Below, piece by piece: positions 29,501 to 43,169 of a DNA stretch of 64,000 nt (position 1 is the stretch's first letter; each line of letters starts with the position of its first letter). The DNA is from Hippophae tibetana. Taxonomy: Eukaryota; Streptophyta; Magnoliopsida; Rosales; Elaeagnaceae. The position numbers and the translations under genes are program-made. The notes beneath the pieces are model-generated. The model searched no databases. It saw only the letters and a program-made list of their open reading frames with translations, and was not told the DNA's origin. The stretch spans positions 61,337,275 to 61,401,274 of the forward strand of contig CM072802.1 in assembly GCA_037013495.1 (NCBI GenBank), in the 5' to 3' direction.

Positions 29501-30265
29501 ATTTATTCATAATCATCTTTTCTCACTATTTCATTTCCTTTGTACGTCTTGCTTCCCATCTTAATTCAACCGAATATTGTTTCCTTCCTACTTAATGGAA
29601 AAAGGTAATAACTAGAGTTTGGTGCATAAATTATTTGTAAACATATTATTACCTAGCCCAAAATATTTCTATGGTTTATGAGCACAATATTTCTCAACAT
29701 CTTTATTTGCTTCTAAGTCTTCCAATTGGTTTCCAACTAAGATTCTGAGTTAAATAGGTAGAAACAAAGTTAACTTCAATACATATTATTTCAAATCTAA
29801 AACAATAACGTATAAATAAATTATGAATATTTGTGTTATAAAATAAGTAAAAATGTGAATTATTAATATCTTATAAAGTAATGAAAAACACAAAATTGCA
29901 AAATTTTGAATGTTTAACATTTTAACATATAATAATTTTCATTTAAATATATCATAGTTATGAGGAAATACAATTTAGAGTATTTATTTCCCTTGCCTTT
30001 CTTTTGCAAAAAAGACAAAAATAATTTACTTTTTCTTTTCCATTGATTTATTCATACTCATCTTTCCTCACTATTTCATTTCCTTTGTAAGGCTTGCTTC
30101 CGAGCCAAATTCAACCGAATTTTGTTTCCTTCCTACCAAATGGAAAAAGGTAATGACTAGAGTTTGGTGCATAAATTATTTGTAAACATGTTTTTACCTT
30201 GCCCAAAATATTTCTATGGTGTATGAGTACAATATTTCTCAACATCTTTATTTGCTTCTAACTCT
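26572..30265. repeat. Second eight-monomer block, copy 2 (partial)
   Basis: About 3.7 kb repeats 22200-25890 almost exactly, including the 1,094-bp internal duplication (TCATAGATATAAGG at 27213 and 28307) and the rare deletion variant ACAAAAATAATTTAC near 30015. The match is lost near 30265, where the sequence enters the four-monomer higher-order repeat. Period and identity resemble the 11.6-20.3 kb pair, although the monomer types differ. Confidence 0.83.
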
Positions 30266-30294
30266 TCCAATCGGTTTCCAACCTAGATTCTGAG

Positions 30295-33200
30295 TTAAAT
30301 AGGTAGAAACAAAGTTAACATCAATACAGATTATTTCAAATCTAAAACAATAACGTATAAATAAAATATGAATATTGGTGTTATAAAATAATTAAAAATG
30401 TGAATTATTAATATCTTATAAAGTAATGAATAAACAAAATTTCAAAATTTTGAATGTTTGGCATTTTAACATATAATAATTTCCATTTAAATATGTCATA
30501 GTTATAAGGAAATACAATTTAGAGTTTTTATTTCCCTTGCATTTCTTTTGCAAAAAAGACAAAAAAAAACATTTACTTTTTCTTTTCCATTTATTTATTC
30601 GTAATCATCTTTTCACACTATTTCATTTCCTTTGTAGGTCTTGCTTCCCAGCTTAATTCAACCGAATTTTGTTTCCTTCCTACCAAATGGAAAAAGGTAA
30701 TCACTAGAGTTTGGTGCATAAATTATTTGTAAACATATTATTACCTAGCCCAAAATATTTCTATGGTTTATGAGCACAATATTTCTCAAATCTTTATTTG
30801 CTTCTAAGTATTCCAATTGGTTTCCTACTTAGATTCTGAGTTAAATAGGTAGAAACAAAGTTAACTTCAATACATATTATTTCAAATCTAAAACAATAAC
30901 GTATAAATAAATTATGAATATTTGTGTTATAAAATAATTAAAAATGTGAATTATTAATATCTTATAAAGTAATGAATAAACAAAATTTCTAAATTTTGAT
31001 TGTTTTACATTTTAACATATAATAATTTCCTTTAAAATATGTCATAGTTATAAGGCAATACAATTTAGAGTATTTATTTCCCTTGCCTTTCTTTTGCAAA
31101 AAAGACAAAAAAAAACTTTTACTTTTTCTTTTCCATTGATTTATTCATAATCATCTTTTCTTACTATTTCATTTCCTTTGTAAGTCTTGCATCCCAGCTT
31201 AATTCAACCGAATTTTGTTTCCTTCCTACCTAATGGAAAAAGGTAATGACTAGGGTTTGGTGCATAAATTATTTGTAAACATATTATTACCTAGCCCAAA
31301 ATATTTCTATGGTTTATGAGCACAATATTTCTCAACATCTTTATTTGCTTCTAAGTCTTCCAATTGGTTTCCAACTAAGATTCTGAGTTAAATAGGTAGA
31401 AACAAAGTTAACTTCAATACATATTATTTCAAATCTAAAACAATAACGTATAAATAAATTATGAATATTTGTGTTATAAAATAATTAAAAATGTGAATTA
31501 TTAATATCTTATAAAGTAATGAAAAACACAAAATTGCAAAATTTTGAATGTTTAACATTTTAACATATAATAATTTTCATTTAAATATATCATAGTTATA
31601 AGAAAATACAATTTAGAGTATTTATTTCCCTTGCCTTTCTTTTGCAAAAAAGACAAAAAAAAATTTACTTTTTCTTTTCCATTGATTTATTCATACTCAT
31701 CTTTCCTCACTATTTCATTTCCTTTGTAAGGCTTGCTTCCGAGCCAAATTCAACCGAATTTTGTTTCCTTCCTACCTAATGAAAAAAGGTAATGACTAGA
31801 GTTTGGTGCATAAATTATTTGTAAACATGTTTTTACCTAGCCCAAAATATTTCTATGGTGTATGAGTACAATATTTCTCAACATCTTTATTTGCTTCTAA
31901 CTCTTCCAATCGGTTTCCAACCAAGATTCTGAGTTAAATAGGCGGAAACAAAGTTAACATCAATAAAGATTTTTTCAAATCTAAAACAATAACGTATAAA
32001 TAAAATATGAATATTGGTGTTATAAAATAATTAAAAATGTGAATTATTAATATCTTATAAAGTAATGAATAAACAAAATTTCAAAATTTTGAATGTTTGA
32101 CATTTTAACATATAATAATTTCCATTTAAATATGTCATAGTTATGAGGAAATACAATTTAGAGTTTTTATTTCCCTTGCATTTCTTTTGCGAAAAAGACA
32201 AAAAAAAACATTTACTTTTTCTATTCCATTGATTTATTCATAATCATCTTTTCTCACTATTTCAATTCCTTTGTACGTCTTGCTTCCCATCTTAATTCAA
32301 CCGAATTTTGTTTCCTTCCTACCTAATGGAAAAAGGTAATCACTAGAGTTTGGTGCATAAATTATATGTAAACATATTATTACCTAGCCCAAAATATTTC
32401 TATGGTTAATGAGCACAATATTTCTCAACATCTTTATTTGCTTCTAACTCTTCCAATTGGTTTCCAACCTAGATTCTGAGTTAAATAGGTAGAAACAAAG
32501 TTAACATCAATACAGATTATTTCAAATCTAGAACAATAACGTATAAATAAAATATGAATATTGGTGTTATAAAATAATTAAAAATGTGAATTATTAATAT
32601 CTTATAAAGTAATGAATAAACAAAATTTCAAAATTTTGAATGTTTGGCATTTTAACATATAATAATTTCCATTTAAATATGTCATAGTTATAAGGAAATA
32701 CAATTTAGAGTTTTTATTTCCCTTGCATTTCTTTTGCAAAAAAGACAAAAAAAAACATTTACTTTTTCTTTTCCATTTATTTATTCGTAATCATCTTTTC
32801 ACACTATTTCATTTCCTTTGTAGGTCTTGCTTCCCAGCTTAATTCAACCGAATTTTGTTTCCTTCCTACCAAATGGAAAAAGGTAATCACTAGAGTTTGG
32901 TGCATAAATTATTTGTAAACATATTATTACCTAGCCCAAAATATTTCTATGGTTTATGAGCACAATATTTCTCAAATCTTTATTTGCTTCTAAGTATTCC
33001 AATTGGTTTCCTACTTAGATTCTGAGTTAAATAGGTAGAAACAAAGTTAACTTCAATACATATTATTTCAAATCTAAAACAATAACGTATAAATAAATTA
33101 TGAATATTTGTGTTATAAAATAATTAAAAATGTGAATTATTAATATCTTATAAAGTAATGAATAAACAAAATTTCTAAATTTTGATTGTTTTACATTTTA

Positions 33201-35230
33201 ACATATAATAATTTCCTTTAAAATATGTCATAGTTATAAGGCAATACAATTTAGAGTATTTATTTCCCTTGCCTTTCTTTTGCAAAAAAGACAAAAAAAA
33301 ACTTTTACTTTTTCTTTTCCATTGATTTATTCATAATCATCTTTTCTTACTATTTCATTTCCTTTGTAAGTCTTGCATCCCAGCTTAATTCAACCGAATT
33401 TTGTTTCCTTCCTACCTAATGGAAAAAGGTAATGACTAGGGTTTGGTGCATAAATTATTTGTAAACATATTATTACCTAGCCCAAAATATTTCTATGGTT
33501 TATGAGCACAATATTTCTCAACATCTTTATTTGCTTCTAAGTCTTCCAATTGGTTTCCAACTAAGATTCTGAGTTAAATAGGTAGAAACAAAGTTAACTT
33601 CAATACATATTATTTCAAATCTAAAACAATAACGTATAAATAAATTATGAATATTTGTGTTATAAAATAATTAAAAATGTGAATTATTAATATCTTATAA
33701 AGTAATGAAAAACACAAAATTGCAAAATTTTGAATGTTTAACATTTTAACATATAATAATTTTCATTTAAATATATCATAGTTATAAGAAAATACAATTT
33801 AGAGTATTTATTTCCCTTGCCTTTCTTTTGCAAAAAAGACAAAAAAAAATTTACTTTTTCTTTTCCATTGATTTATTCATACTCATCTTTCCTCACTATT
33901 TCATTTCCTTTGTAAGGCTTGCTTCCGAGCCAAATTCAACCGAATTTTGTTTCCTTCCTACCTAATGAAAAAAGGTAATGACTAGAGTTTGGTGCATAAA
34001 TTATTTGTAAACATGTTTTTACCTAGCCCAAAATATTTCTATGGTGTATGAGTACAATATTTCTCAACATCTTTATTTGCTTCTAACTCTTCCAATCGGT
34101 TTCCAACCAAGATTCTGAGTTAAATAGGCGGAAACAAAGTTAACATCAATAAAGATTTTTTCAAATCTAAAACAATAACGTATAAATAAAATATGAATAT
34201 TGGTGTTATAAAATAATTAAAAATGTGAATTATTAATATCTTATAAAGTAATGAATAAACAAAATTTCAAAATTTTGAATGTTTGACATTTTAACATATA
34301 ATAATTTCCATTTAAATATGTCATAGTTATGAGGAAATACAATTTAGAGTTTTTATTTCCCTTGCATTTCTTTTGCGAAAAAGACAAAAAAAAACATTTA
34401 CTTTTTCTATTCCATTGATTTATTCATAATCATCTTTTCTCACTATTTCAATTCCTTTGTACGTCTTGCTTCCCATCTTAATTCAACCGAATTTTGTTTC
34501 CTTCCTACCTAATGGAAAAAGGTAATCACTAGAGTTTGGTGCATAAATTATATGTAAACATATTATTACCTAGCCCAAAATATTTCTATGGTTAATGAGC
34601 ACAATATTTCTCAACATCTTTATTTGCTTCTAACTCTTCCAATTGGTTTCCAACCTAGATTCTGAGTTAAATAGGTAGAAACAAAGTTAACATCAATACA
34701 GATTATTTCAAATCTAGAACAATAACGTATAAATAAAATATGAATATTGGTGTTATAAAATAATTAAAAATGTGAATTATTAATATCTTATAAAGTAATG
34801 AATAAACAAAATTTCAAAATTTTGAATGTTTGGCATTTTAACATATAATAATTTCCATTTAAATATGTCATAGTTATAAGGAAATACAATTTAGAGTTTT
34901 TATTTCCCTTGCATTTCTTTTGCAAAAAAGACAAAAAAAAACATTTACTTTTTCTTTTCCATTTATTTATTCGTAATCATCTTTTCACACTATTTCATTT
35001 CCTTTGTAGGTCTTGCTTCCCAGCTTAATTCAACCGAATTTTGTTTCCTTCCTACCAAATGGAAAAAGGTAATCACTAGAGTTTGGTGCATAAATTATTT
35101 GTAAACATATTATTACCTAGCCCAAAATATTTCTATGGTTTATGAGCACAATATTTCTCAAATCTTTATTTGCTTCTAAGTATTCCAATTGGTTTCCTAC
35201 TTAGATTCTGAGTTAAATAGGTAGAAACAA
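30295..35230. repeat. Four-monomer higher-order repeat, ~2.26 copies
   Basis: A 2,186-bp unit of four monomers is repeated a little over twice. The rare variant TTTCACACTATTTC occurs at 30611, 32797 and 34983, exactly 2,186 bp apart each time. Other variants, such as TTGCGAAAAAGAC and AACATGTTTTTACC, follow the same spacing. The last copy is cut off near 35230, where a recombinant monomer joins. The period is exactly half of the 4,372-bp blocks to the left. Confidence 0.88.
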
Positions 35231-38200
35231 AGTTAACATCAATACAGATTATTTCAAATCTAAAACAATAACGTATAAATAAAATATGAATATTGGTGTT
35301 ATAAAATAATTAAAAATGTGAATTATTAATATCTTATAAAGTAATGAATAAACAAAATTTCAAAATTTTGAATGTTTGACATTTTAACATATAATAATTT
35401 TCATTTAAATATGTCATAGTTATAAGGAAATACAATTTAGAGTATTTATTTCCCTTGCATTTCTTTTGCAAAAAAGACAAAAAAAACATTTACTTTTTCT
35501 TTTCCACTTATTTATTCGTAATCATCTTTTCACATTATTTCATTTCCTTTGTAGGTCTTCCTTCCCAGCTTAATTCAACCGAATTTTGTTTCTTTCCTAC
35601 CAAATGGAAAAAGGTAATGACTAGAGTTTGGTGCATAAATTATTTGTAAACATATTATTACCTAGCCCAAAATATTTCTATGGTTTATGAGCACAATATT
35701 TCTCAACATCTTTATTTGCTTCTAAGTATTCCAATTGGTTTCCTACTTAGATTCTGAGTTAAATAGGTAGAAACAAAGTTAACTTCAATACATATTATTT
35801 CAAATCTAAAACAATAACGTATAAATAAATTATGAATATTTGTGTTATAAAATAATTAAAAATGTGAATTATTAATATCTTATAAAGTAATGAATAAACA
35901 AAATTTCTAAATTTTGATTGTTTGACATTTTAACATATAATAATTTTCATTTAAATATGTCATAGTTATAAGGAAATACAATTTAGAGTATTTATTTCCC
36001 TTGCATTTCTTTTGCAAAAAGAACAAAAAAAAAACATTTAGTTTTTTTTTCCATTGATTTATTCATAATCATCTTTTCTCACTATTTTATTTCCTTTGTA
36101 AGTCTTGCTTCCCAGCTTAATTCAACCGAATTTTGTTTCCTTCCTACCTAATGGAAAAAGGTAATGACTAGAGTTTGGTGCATAAATTATTTGTAAACAT
36201 ATTATTACCTAGCCCAAAATATTTCTATGGTTTATGAGCACAACATTTCTCAACATCTTTATTTGCTTCTATCACTTCGAATTGGTTTGGAACCTAGATT
36301 TGGGGATAAATAGGTAGAAACAAATTTAACTTCAATACAGATTATTTCAAATCTAAAACAATAACGTATAAATAAATTATGAACATTGGTGTCATAAACT
36401 AATTCAAAATATGAATTATTAATATCTTATAAAGTAATGAATAAACAAAATTTCTAAATTTTGATTGTTTGACATTTTAACATATAATAATTTTCATATA
36501 AATATGTCATAGTTATAAGGAAATACAATTTAGAGTATTTATTTCACTTGCCTTCTTTTTCAAAAAAGACAAAAAAGAAACGTTTACGTTTTCTTTTCAA
36601 TTGATTTATTCATAATCATCGTTTGGCACTATTTCATTTCCTTTGTAAGTCTTGCTTCCCAGGTAAATTCGACGAAATTTTGTTCCCTACCTACCAAATG
36701 GAAAAAAGGTAATGACTAGAGTTTGGTGCATAAATTATTTGTAAACATATTATTACCCATCCCGAAATATTTCTATGGTTTATGAGCACAATATTTCTCC
36801 ACATCTTTATTTGTTTCAAACTCTTCCAATTGGTTTCCAACCTAGATTCTGAGTTAAATAGGCGGAAACAAAGTTAAAATCAATACAGATTATTTCAAAT
36901 CTAAAACAATAACGTATAAATAAAATATGAATATTGGTGTTATAAAATAATTAAAAATGTGAATTATTAATATCTTATAAAGTAATGAATAAACAAAATT
37001 TCTAAATTTTGATTGTTTGACATTTTAACATATAATAATTTCCTTTAAAATATGTCATAGTTATAAGGAAATACAATTTAGAGTATTTATTTCCCTTCCC
37101 TTTCTTTTGCAGAAAAGACAAAAAAAAACTTTTACTTTTTCTTTTCCATTGATTTATTCATAATCATCTTTTCTCACTATTTCATTTCCTTCGTAAGTCT
37201 TGCTTTCCAGCTAAATTCGACCGAATTTTGTTCCCTACCTACCAAATGGAAAAAGGTAATGACTAGAGGTTGGTGCATAAATTATTTGTAAACATATTAT
37301 TACCTAGCCCAAAATATTTCTATGGTTTATGAGCACAATATTTCTCAACATCTTTATTTGCTTCTAAGTCTTCCAATTGGTTTCCAACTTATATTCTAAG
37401 TTAAATAGGTCGAAACAAAGTTAACTTCAACACATATTATTTCAATTATAAAATAATAACGTATAAAAAAATTATGAATATTGGTGTTATAAACTAATTC
37501 GACATGTGAATTATTAATATCTTATAAAGTAATAAATAAACAAAATTTCAAAATTTTGAATGTTTGACATTTTAACATATAATAATTTTCATTTAAATAT
37601 TCCATAGTTATAAAGAAATACAATTTACAGTATTTATTTCCCTTGCCTTTCTTTTGCAAAAAGACAAAAAAAAAACATTTACTTTTTCTTTTCCATTGAT
37701 TTATTCATAATCATCTTTTCTCACTATTTCATTTCCTTTGTAAGTCTTGCTTCCCAGCTTAATTCCACCGAATTTTGTTTCCTTCCTACCTAATGGAAAA
37801 GGTAATGACTAGAGTTTGGTGCATAAATTATATGTAAACATATTATTACCGAGTCCGAAATATTTCTATGTTTTATGAGCACAATATTTCTCTACATCTA
37901 TAATTGCTTTTAACTCTTCGAATTAGTTTGGAACAAATATTCCGAGTGAAATAGGTAAAAACAAATTTAAATTCAATATAGATCTTTTCAAAAATAAAAT
38001 AATAACGTATAAAAAAATTATGAATATTGGTGTTATAAACTAATTCGACATGTGAACTATTAATATCTTATAAAGTAATGTATAAACAAAATTTCAAAAT
38101 TTTGAATGTTTGACATTTTAACATATAATAATTTTCATTTTAATATGTCATACTTATAAGGAAATACAATTTAGAGTATTTATTTCCCTTGCCTTTCTTT

Positions 38201-41200
38201 TGCAAAAAAGACAAAAAAAACATTAACTTTTTCTTTTCCATTGATTTATTCATAATCATCTTTTCTCACTATTTCATTTCTTTCGTAAGTCTTGCTTCCC
38301 AGCTTAATTCAACCGAATTTTGTTTCCTTCCTACCTAATGGAAAAAGGTAATGACTACAGTTTGGTGCATAAATTATTTGTAACCATATTATTACCTAGC
38401 CCAAAATATTTCTATGGTTTATGAGCACAATATTTCTCAACATCTTTATTTGCTTCTAAGTCTTCCAATTGGTTTCCAACTTAGATTCTGAGTTAAATAG
38501 GTAGAAACAAAGTTAACTTCAATACATATTATTTAAAATCTAAAACAATAACGTATAAATAAATTATGAATATTTGTGTTATAAAATAATTAAAAATGAA
38601 AATTATTAATATCTTATAAAGTAATGAATAAACAAAATTTCTTAATTTTGATTGTTTGACATTTTAACGTATAATAATTTTCATTTAAATATGTCATAGT
38701 TATAAGGAAATACAATTTAGAGTATTTATTTCCCTTGCCTTTTTTTTGCAAAAAAGACAAAAAAAAACATTTACGTTTTCTTTTCCATTGATTTATTCAT
38801 AATCATCTTTTCTCACTATTTCATTTCCTTTGTAAGTCTTGCTTCCCAGCTTAATTCAACCGAATTTTGTTTCCTTCCTACCTAATGGAAAAAGGTAATG
38901 ACTACAGTTTGGTGCATAAATTATTTGTAACCATATTATTACCTAGCCCAAAATATTTCTATGGTTTATGAGCACAATATTTCTCAACATCTTTATTTGC
39001 TTCTAAGTCTTCCAATTGGTTTCCAACTTAGATTCTGAGTTAAATAGGTAGAAACAAAGTTAACTTTAATACATATTATTTTAAATCTAAAACAATAACG
39101 TATAAATAAAATTATGAATATTTGTGTTATAAAATAATTAAAAATGTGAATTATTAATATCTTATAATGTAATGAATAAACAAAATTTCTTAATTTTGAT
39201 TGTTTGACATTTTAACGTATAATAATTTTCATTTAAATATGTCATAGTTATAAGGAAATACAATTTAGAGTATTTATTTTCCTTGCCTTTCTTTTGCGAA
39301 AAAGGCAAAAAAAAATCATTTACTTTTTCTTTTCCATTTATTTATTCGTAATCATCTTTTCTCACTATTTCATTTCCTTTGTAAGTCTTGCTTCCCAGCT
39401 TAATTCAACCGAATTTTGTTTCCTTCCTACCAAATGGAAAAAGGTAAAGACTATAGAATTTGGTGCATAAATTATTTGTAAACATATTTTTACCTAGCCC
39501 AAAATATTTCTATGGTGTATGAGCACAATATTTCTCAACATCTTTATTTGCTTCTAACTCTTCCAATTGGTTTCCAACCTAGATTCTGAGTTAAATAGGC
39601 GGAAACAAAGTTAACATCAATACAGATTATTTCAAATCTAAAACAATAACGTATAAATAAAATATGAATATTGGTGTTATAAAATAATTAAAAATGTGAA
39701 TTATTAATATCTTATAAAGTAATGAATAAACAAAATTTCTAAATTTTGATTGTTTGACATTTTAACATATAATAATTTCCTTTAAAATATGTCATAGTTA
39801 TAAGGAAATACAATTTAGAGTATTTATTTCCCTTGCCTTTCTTTTGCAAAAAAGACAAAAAAAAACATTTACTTTTTCTTTTCCATTGATTTATTCATAA
39901 TCATCTTTTCTCACTATTTCATTTCCTTTGTAAGTCTTGCTTCCCAGCTTAATTCAACCGAATTTTGTTTCCTTCCTACCTAATGGAAAAAGGTAATGAC
40001 TAGAGTTTGGTGCATAAATTATTTGTAAACATATTATTACCTAGCCCAAAATATTTCTATGGTTTATGAGCACAATATTTCTCAACATCTTTATTTGCTT
40101 CTAAGTCTTCCAATTGGTTTCCAACTTAGATTCTGAGTTAAATAGGTAGAAACAAAGTTAACTTCAATACATATTATTTCAAATCTAAAACAATAACGTA
40201 TAAATAAATTATGAATATTTTTGTTATAAAATAATTAAAAATGTGAATTATTAATATCTTATAAAGTAATGAATAAACAAAATTTCTAAATTTTGATTTT
40301 TTGACATTTTAACATATAATAATTTCCTTTAAAATATGTCATAGTTATAAGGAAATACAATTTAGAGTATTTATTTCCCTTCCCTTTCTTTTGCAAAAAA
40401 GACAAAAAAAAAAACTTTTACTTTTTCTTTTCCATTGATTTATTCATAATCATCTTTTCTCACTATTTCATTTCCTTTGTAAGTCTTGCTTCCGGGCATA
40501 ATTCAACCGAATTTTGTTTCCGTCCTACCAAATGGAAAAAGGTAATGACTAGAGTTTGGTGCATAAATTGTTTGTAAACATATTATTACCTAACCCAAAA
40601 TATTTCTATGGTTTATGAGCATAATATTTCTCAACATCTTTATTTGCTTCTAACACTTCCAATTGGTTTCCAACCTAGATTCTGAGTTAAATAGGTAGAA
40701 ACAAAGTTAACATCAATATAGATTATTTCATATCTAAAACAATAAAGTATAAATAAAATATGAATATTGGTGTTATAAAATAATTCAAAATGTGAATTAT
40801 TAATATCTTATAAAGTAATGAATAAACAAAATTTCAAAATTTTGAATGTTTGACATTTTAACATATAATAATTTTCATTTAAATATGTCATAGTTATAAG
40901 GAAATACAATTTATAGTATTTATTTCCCTTGCATTTGTTTTGCAAAAAAGACAAAAAAAACATTTAGTTTTTTTTTTCCATTGATTTATTCATAATCATC
41001 TTTTCTCACTATTTCATTTCCTTTGTAAGTCTTGCTTCCCAGCTTAATTCAACCGAATTTTGTTTCCTTCCTACCTAATGGAAAAAGGTAATGACTAGAG
41101 TTTGGTGCATAAATTATTTGTAAACATATTATTACCTAGCCCAAAATATTTCTATGGTTTATGAGCACAATATTTCTCAACATCTTTATTTGCTTCTAAG

Positions 41201-42680
41201 TCTTCCATTGGTTTCCAACTAAGATTCTGAGTTAAATAGGTAAAAACAAAGTTAACTTCAAAACATATTATTTCAAATCTAAATCAATAACGTATAAATA
41301 AATTATGAATATTTGTGTTATAAAATAATTAAAAATGTGAATTATTAATATCTTATAAAGTAATGAATAATCAAATTTTCTAAATTTTGATTGTTTGACA
41401 TTTTAACATATAATAATTTCCTTTAAAATATGTCATTGTTATAAGGAAATACAATTTAGAGTATTTATTTCTGTTGCCTTCTTTTGTAAAAAAGACAACA
41501 ACAAAAAAACGTTTACGTTTTCTTTTCCATTGATTTATGCATAATCATCTTTTCTCACTATTTCATTTCCTTTGTAAGTCTTGCTTCCCAGCTTAATTCA
41601 ACCGAATTTTGTTTCCTTCCTACCAAATGGAAAAAGGTAAAGACTATAGAGTTTGGTGCGTAAATTATTTGTAAACATATTTTTACCTAGCCCAAAATAT
41701 TTCTATGGTGTATGAGCACAATATTTCTCAACATCTTTATTTGCTTCTAACTCTTCAATTGGTTTCCAACCTAGATTCTGAGTTAAATATTCGGAAACAA
41801 AGTTAACATCAATACAGATTATTTCAAATCTAAAACAATAACGTATAAATAAAATATGAATATTGGTGTTATTATATAATTAAAAATGTGAATTATTAAT
41901 ATCTTATAAAGTAATGAATAAACAAAATTTCTAAATTATGATTGTTTGACATTTTAACATATAATAATTTCCTTTTAATTATGTCATAGTTATAAGGAAA
42001 TACAATTTAGAGTATTTATTTCTGTTGCCTTCTTTTTTAAAAAAGACAACAACAAAAAAACGTTTACGTTTTCTTTTCCATTGATTTATGCATAATCATC
42101 TTTTCTCACTATTTCATTTCCTTTGTAAGTCTTGCTTTCCAGCTAAATTCGGCCGAATTTTGTTCCTTACCTACCAAATGGAAAAAGGTAATGACTAGAG
42201 GTTGGTGCATAAATTATTTGTAAACATATTATTACCTAGATCAAAATATTTCTATGGTTTATGAGCACAATATTTCTCCACATCTTTATTTGCTTTTAAC
42301 TCTTCGAATTAGTTTGGAACAAATATTCTGAGTGAAATAGGGAAAAACAAATTTAAATTCAATATAAATCTTTTAAAAAAAAAAGAATAACGTATAAAAA
42401 AATTATGAATATTGGTGTTAGAAACTAATTCGAAATGTGAATTATTAATATCTTATAAAGTAATGAACAAACAAAATTTCAAAATTTTGAATGTTTGACA
42501 TTTTAACATATAATAATTTTCATTTAAATATGTCATAGTTATAAGGAAATACAATTTAGAGTATTTATTTTCCTTGCCTTTCTTTTGCAAAAAAGACAAA
42601 AAAAATCATTTACTTTTTCTTTTCCATTTATTTATTCGTAATCATCTTTTCTCACTATTTCATTTCCTTTGTAAGTCTTG
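35231..42680. repeat. Satellite monomers left of the retroelement
   Basis: About 13.6 monomers without a clean long higher-order repeat. Adjacent monomers at 38.2-38.75 and 38.75-39.3 kb are close to identical. The stretch 40.5-42.68 kb pairs with 57.44-59.62 kb to the right of the retroelement at an offset of 16,941 bp, which is 3,282 bp (six monomers) once the insertion is subtracted. The monomer at 39.3-39.5 kb, with TCATTTACTTT and GACTATAGA variants, closely resembles the one interrupted by the element. Confidence 0.8.
40005..40553. repeat. Representative satellite monomer
   Basis: One monomer measured from marker GTTTGGTGC to the next is 549 bp, close to three times a nucleosome repeat of about 182 bp. 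In order it holds the conserved core (TTGGTGCATAAATTATTTG), a block with CCTAGCCCAAAATATTTC, a variable middle, a palindrome-rich AT segment with forms such as CAAAATTTTG in sister monomers, an A-tract, a pyrimidine-rich segment and the ATTCAACCGAATTTTG box. No obvious internal three-fold subrepeat was seen. Confidence 0.85.
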
Positions 42681-42685
42681 CTTCC
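42681..42685. repeat. Target site duplication, left copy
   Basis: CTTCC directly precedes the 5' LTR and is repeated directly after the 3' LTR. Five bases is the usual duplication size for Ty3/gypsy integrase. The site lies within the monomer box GTAAGTCTTGCTTCCCAGC. Confidence 0.95.
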
Positions 42686-42982
42686 TGATGAGTGCTCAAA
42701 AAGCACTAAAATAACCATAATTTTATGTACCGTAATTGATTAAAAATACATATATTTACATGTTTTATCATATATTTATATAAATTTGTCTTTTTCGGAA
42801 TCACGGGTATTTTTATTGTTTATCAGGTATTTTGGCTTAAAAACGCAATGTAAAGACTCAAAGAGGAATATTTGAAGCAATACATCACAAATATATCAAT
42901 AAATAAGTGAGAAAAGGTCAACAAACATGGAAAAATCGGACGAAATGGGTCGAAAAGGTCAAAAATGTCAAAAAAACGGAAA

Positions 42983-43154
42983 ACGCGCGCTGCAGCCCAG
43001 CGCCCCACTCCGTGCGCGCCCGCGCGCGCTGGGATGCCCAGCTGCGCGCAGCGCAGTGCGCTGGCACTGTTCACGCGCGCCGAGCTGCGCGCAGCGATAG
43101 CCCCAGCGCGCGCGCGCAGCGCCCCAGCAGCCCCCCTCCGCGCGCCCAACGCGT
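42983..43154. other. GC-rich palindromic CpG block in 5' LTR
   Basis: About 170 bp consists of GCGC-rich sequence inside an otherwise very AT-rich window. It contains the self-complementary 12-mer GCTGCGCGCAGC twice (43041-43052 and 43084-43095) and a CAGCGCA/TGCGCTG inverted repeat (43049-43063). Several long open frames in both strands here are by-products of base composition and are not called. The matching 3' LTR block is longer and differs at many CpG sites. Confidence 0.85.
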
Positions 43155-43169
43155 TTTCGCCCCATTTTT

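Larger units (their letters stand above)
1..42685. repeat. Satellite array, ~545-bp monomer, left part
   Basis: This is a continuous head-to-tail array of about 78 monomers, all in one orientation. The marker GTTTGGTGC recurs at 128, 671, 1219 and 1767, giving spacings of 543-548 bp; further right the mean spacing is about 546.5 bp. The monomer is strongly AT-rich. It carries an A-tract segment (TTTTGCAAAAAAGAC followed by a run of A of variable length), a pyrimidine-rich stretch, a conserved core around the marker and a more variable 3' half. No host gene or second mobile element was seen inside the array. Short open frames of 60-68 codons recur at one place in some monomers and are judged to be chance. 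The array starts before the window, so its left edge is unknown. The satellite family was not recognised by name. Confidence 0.97.
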
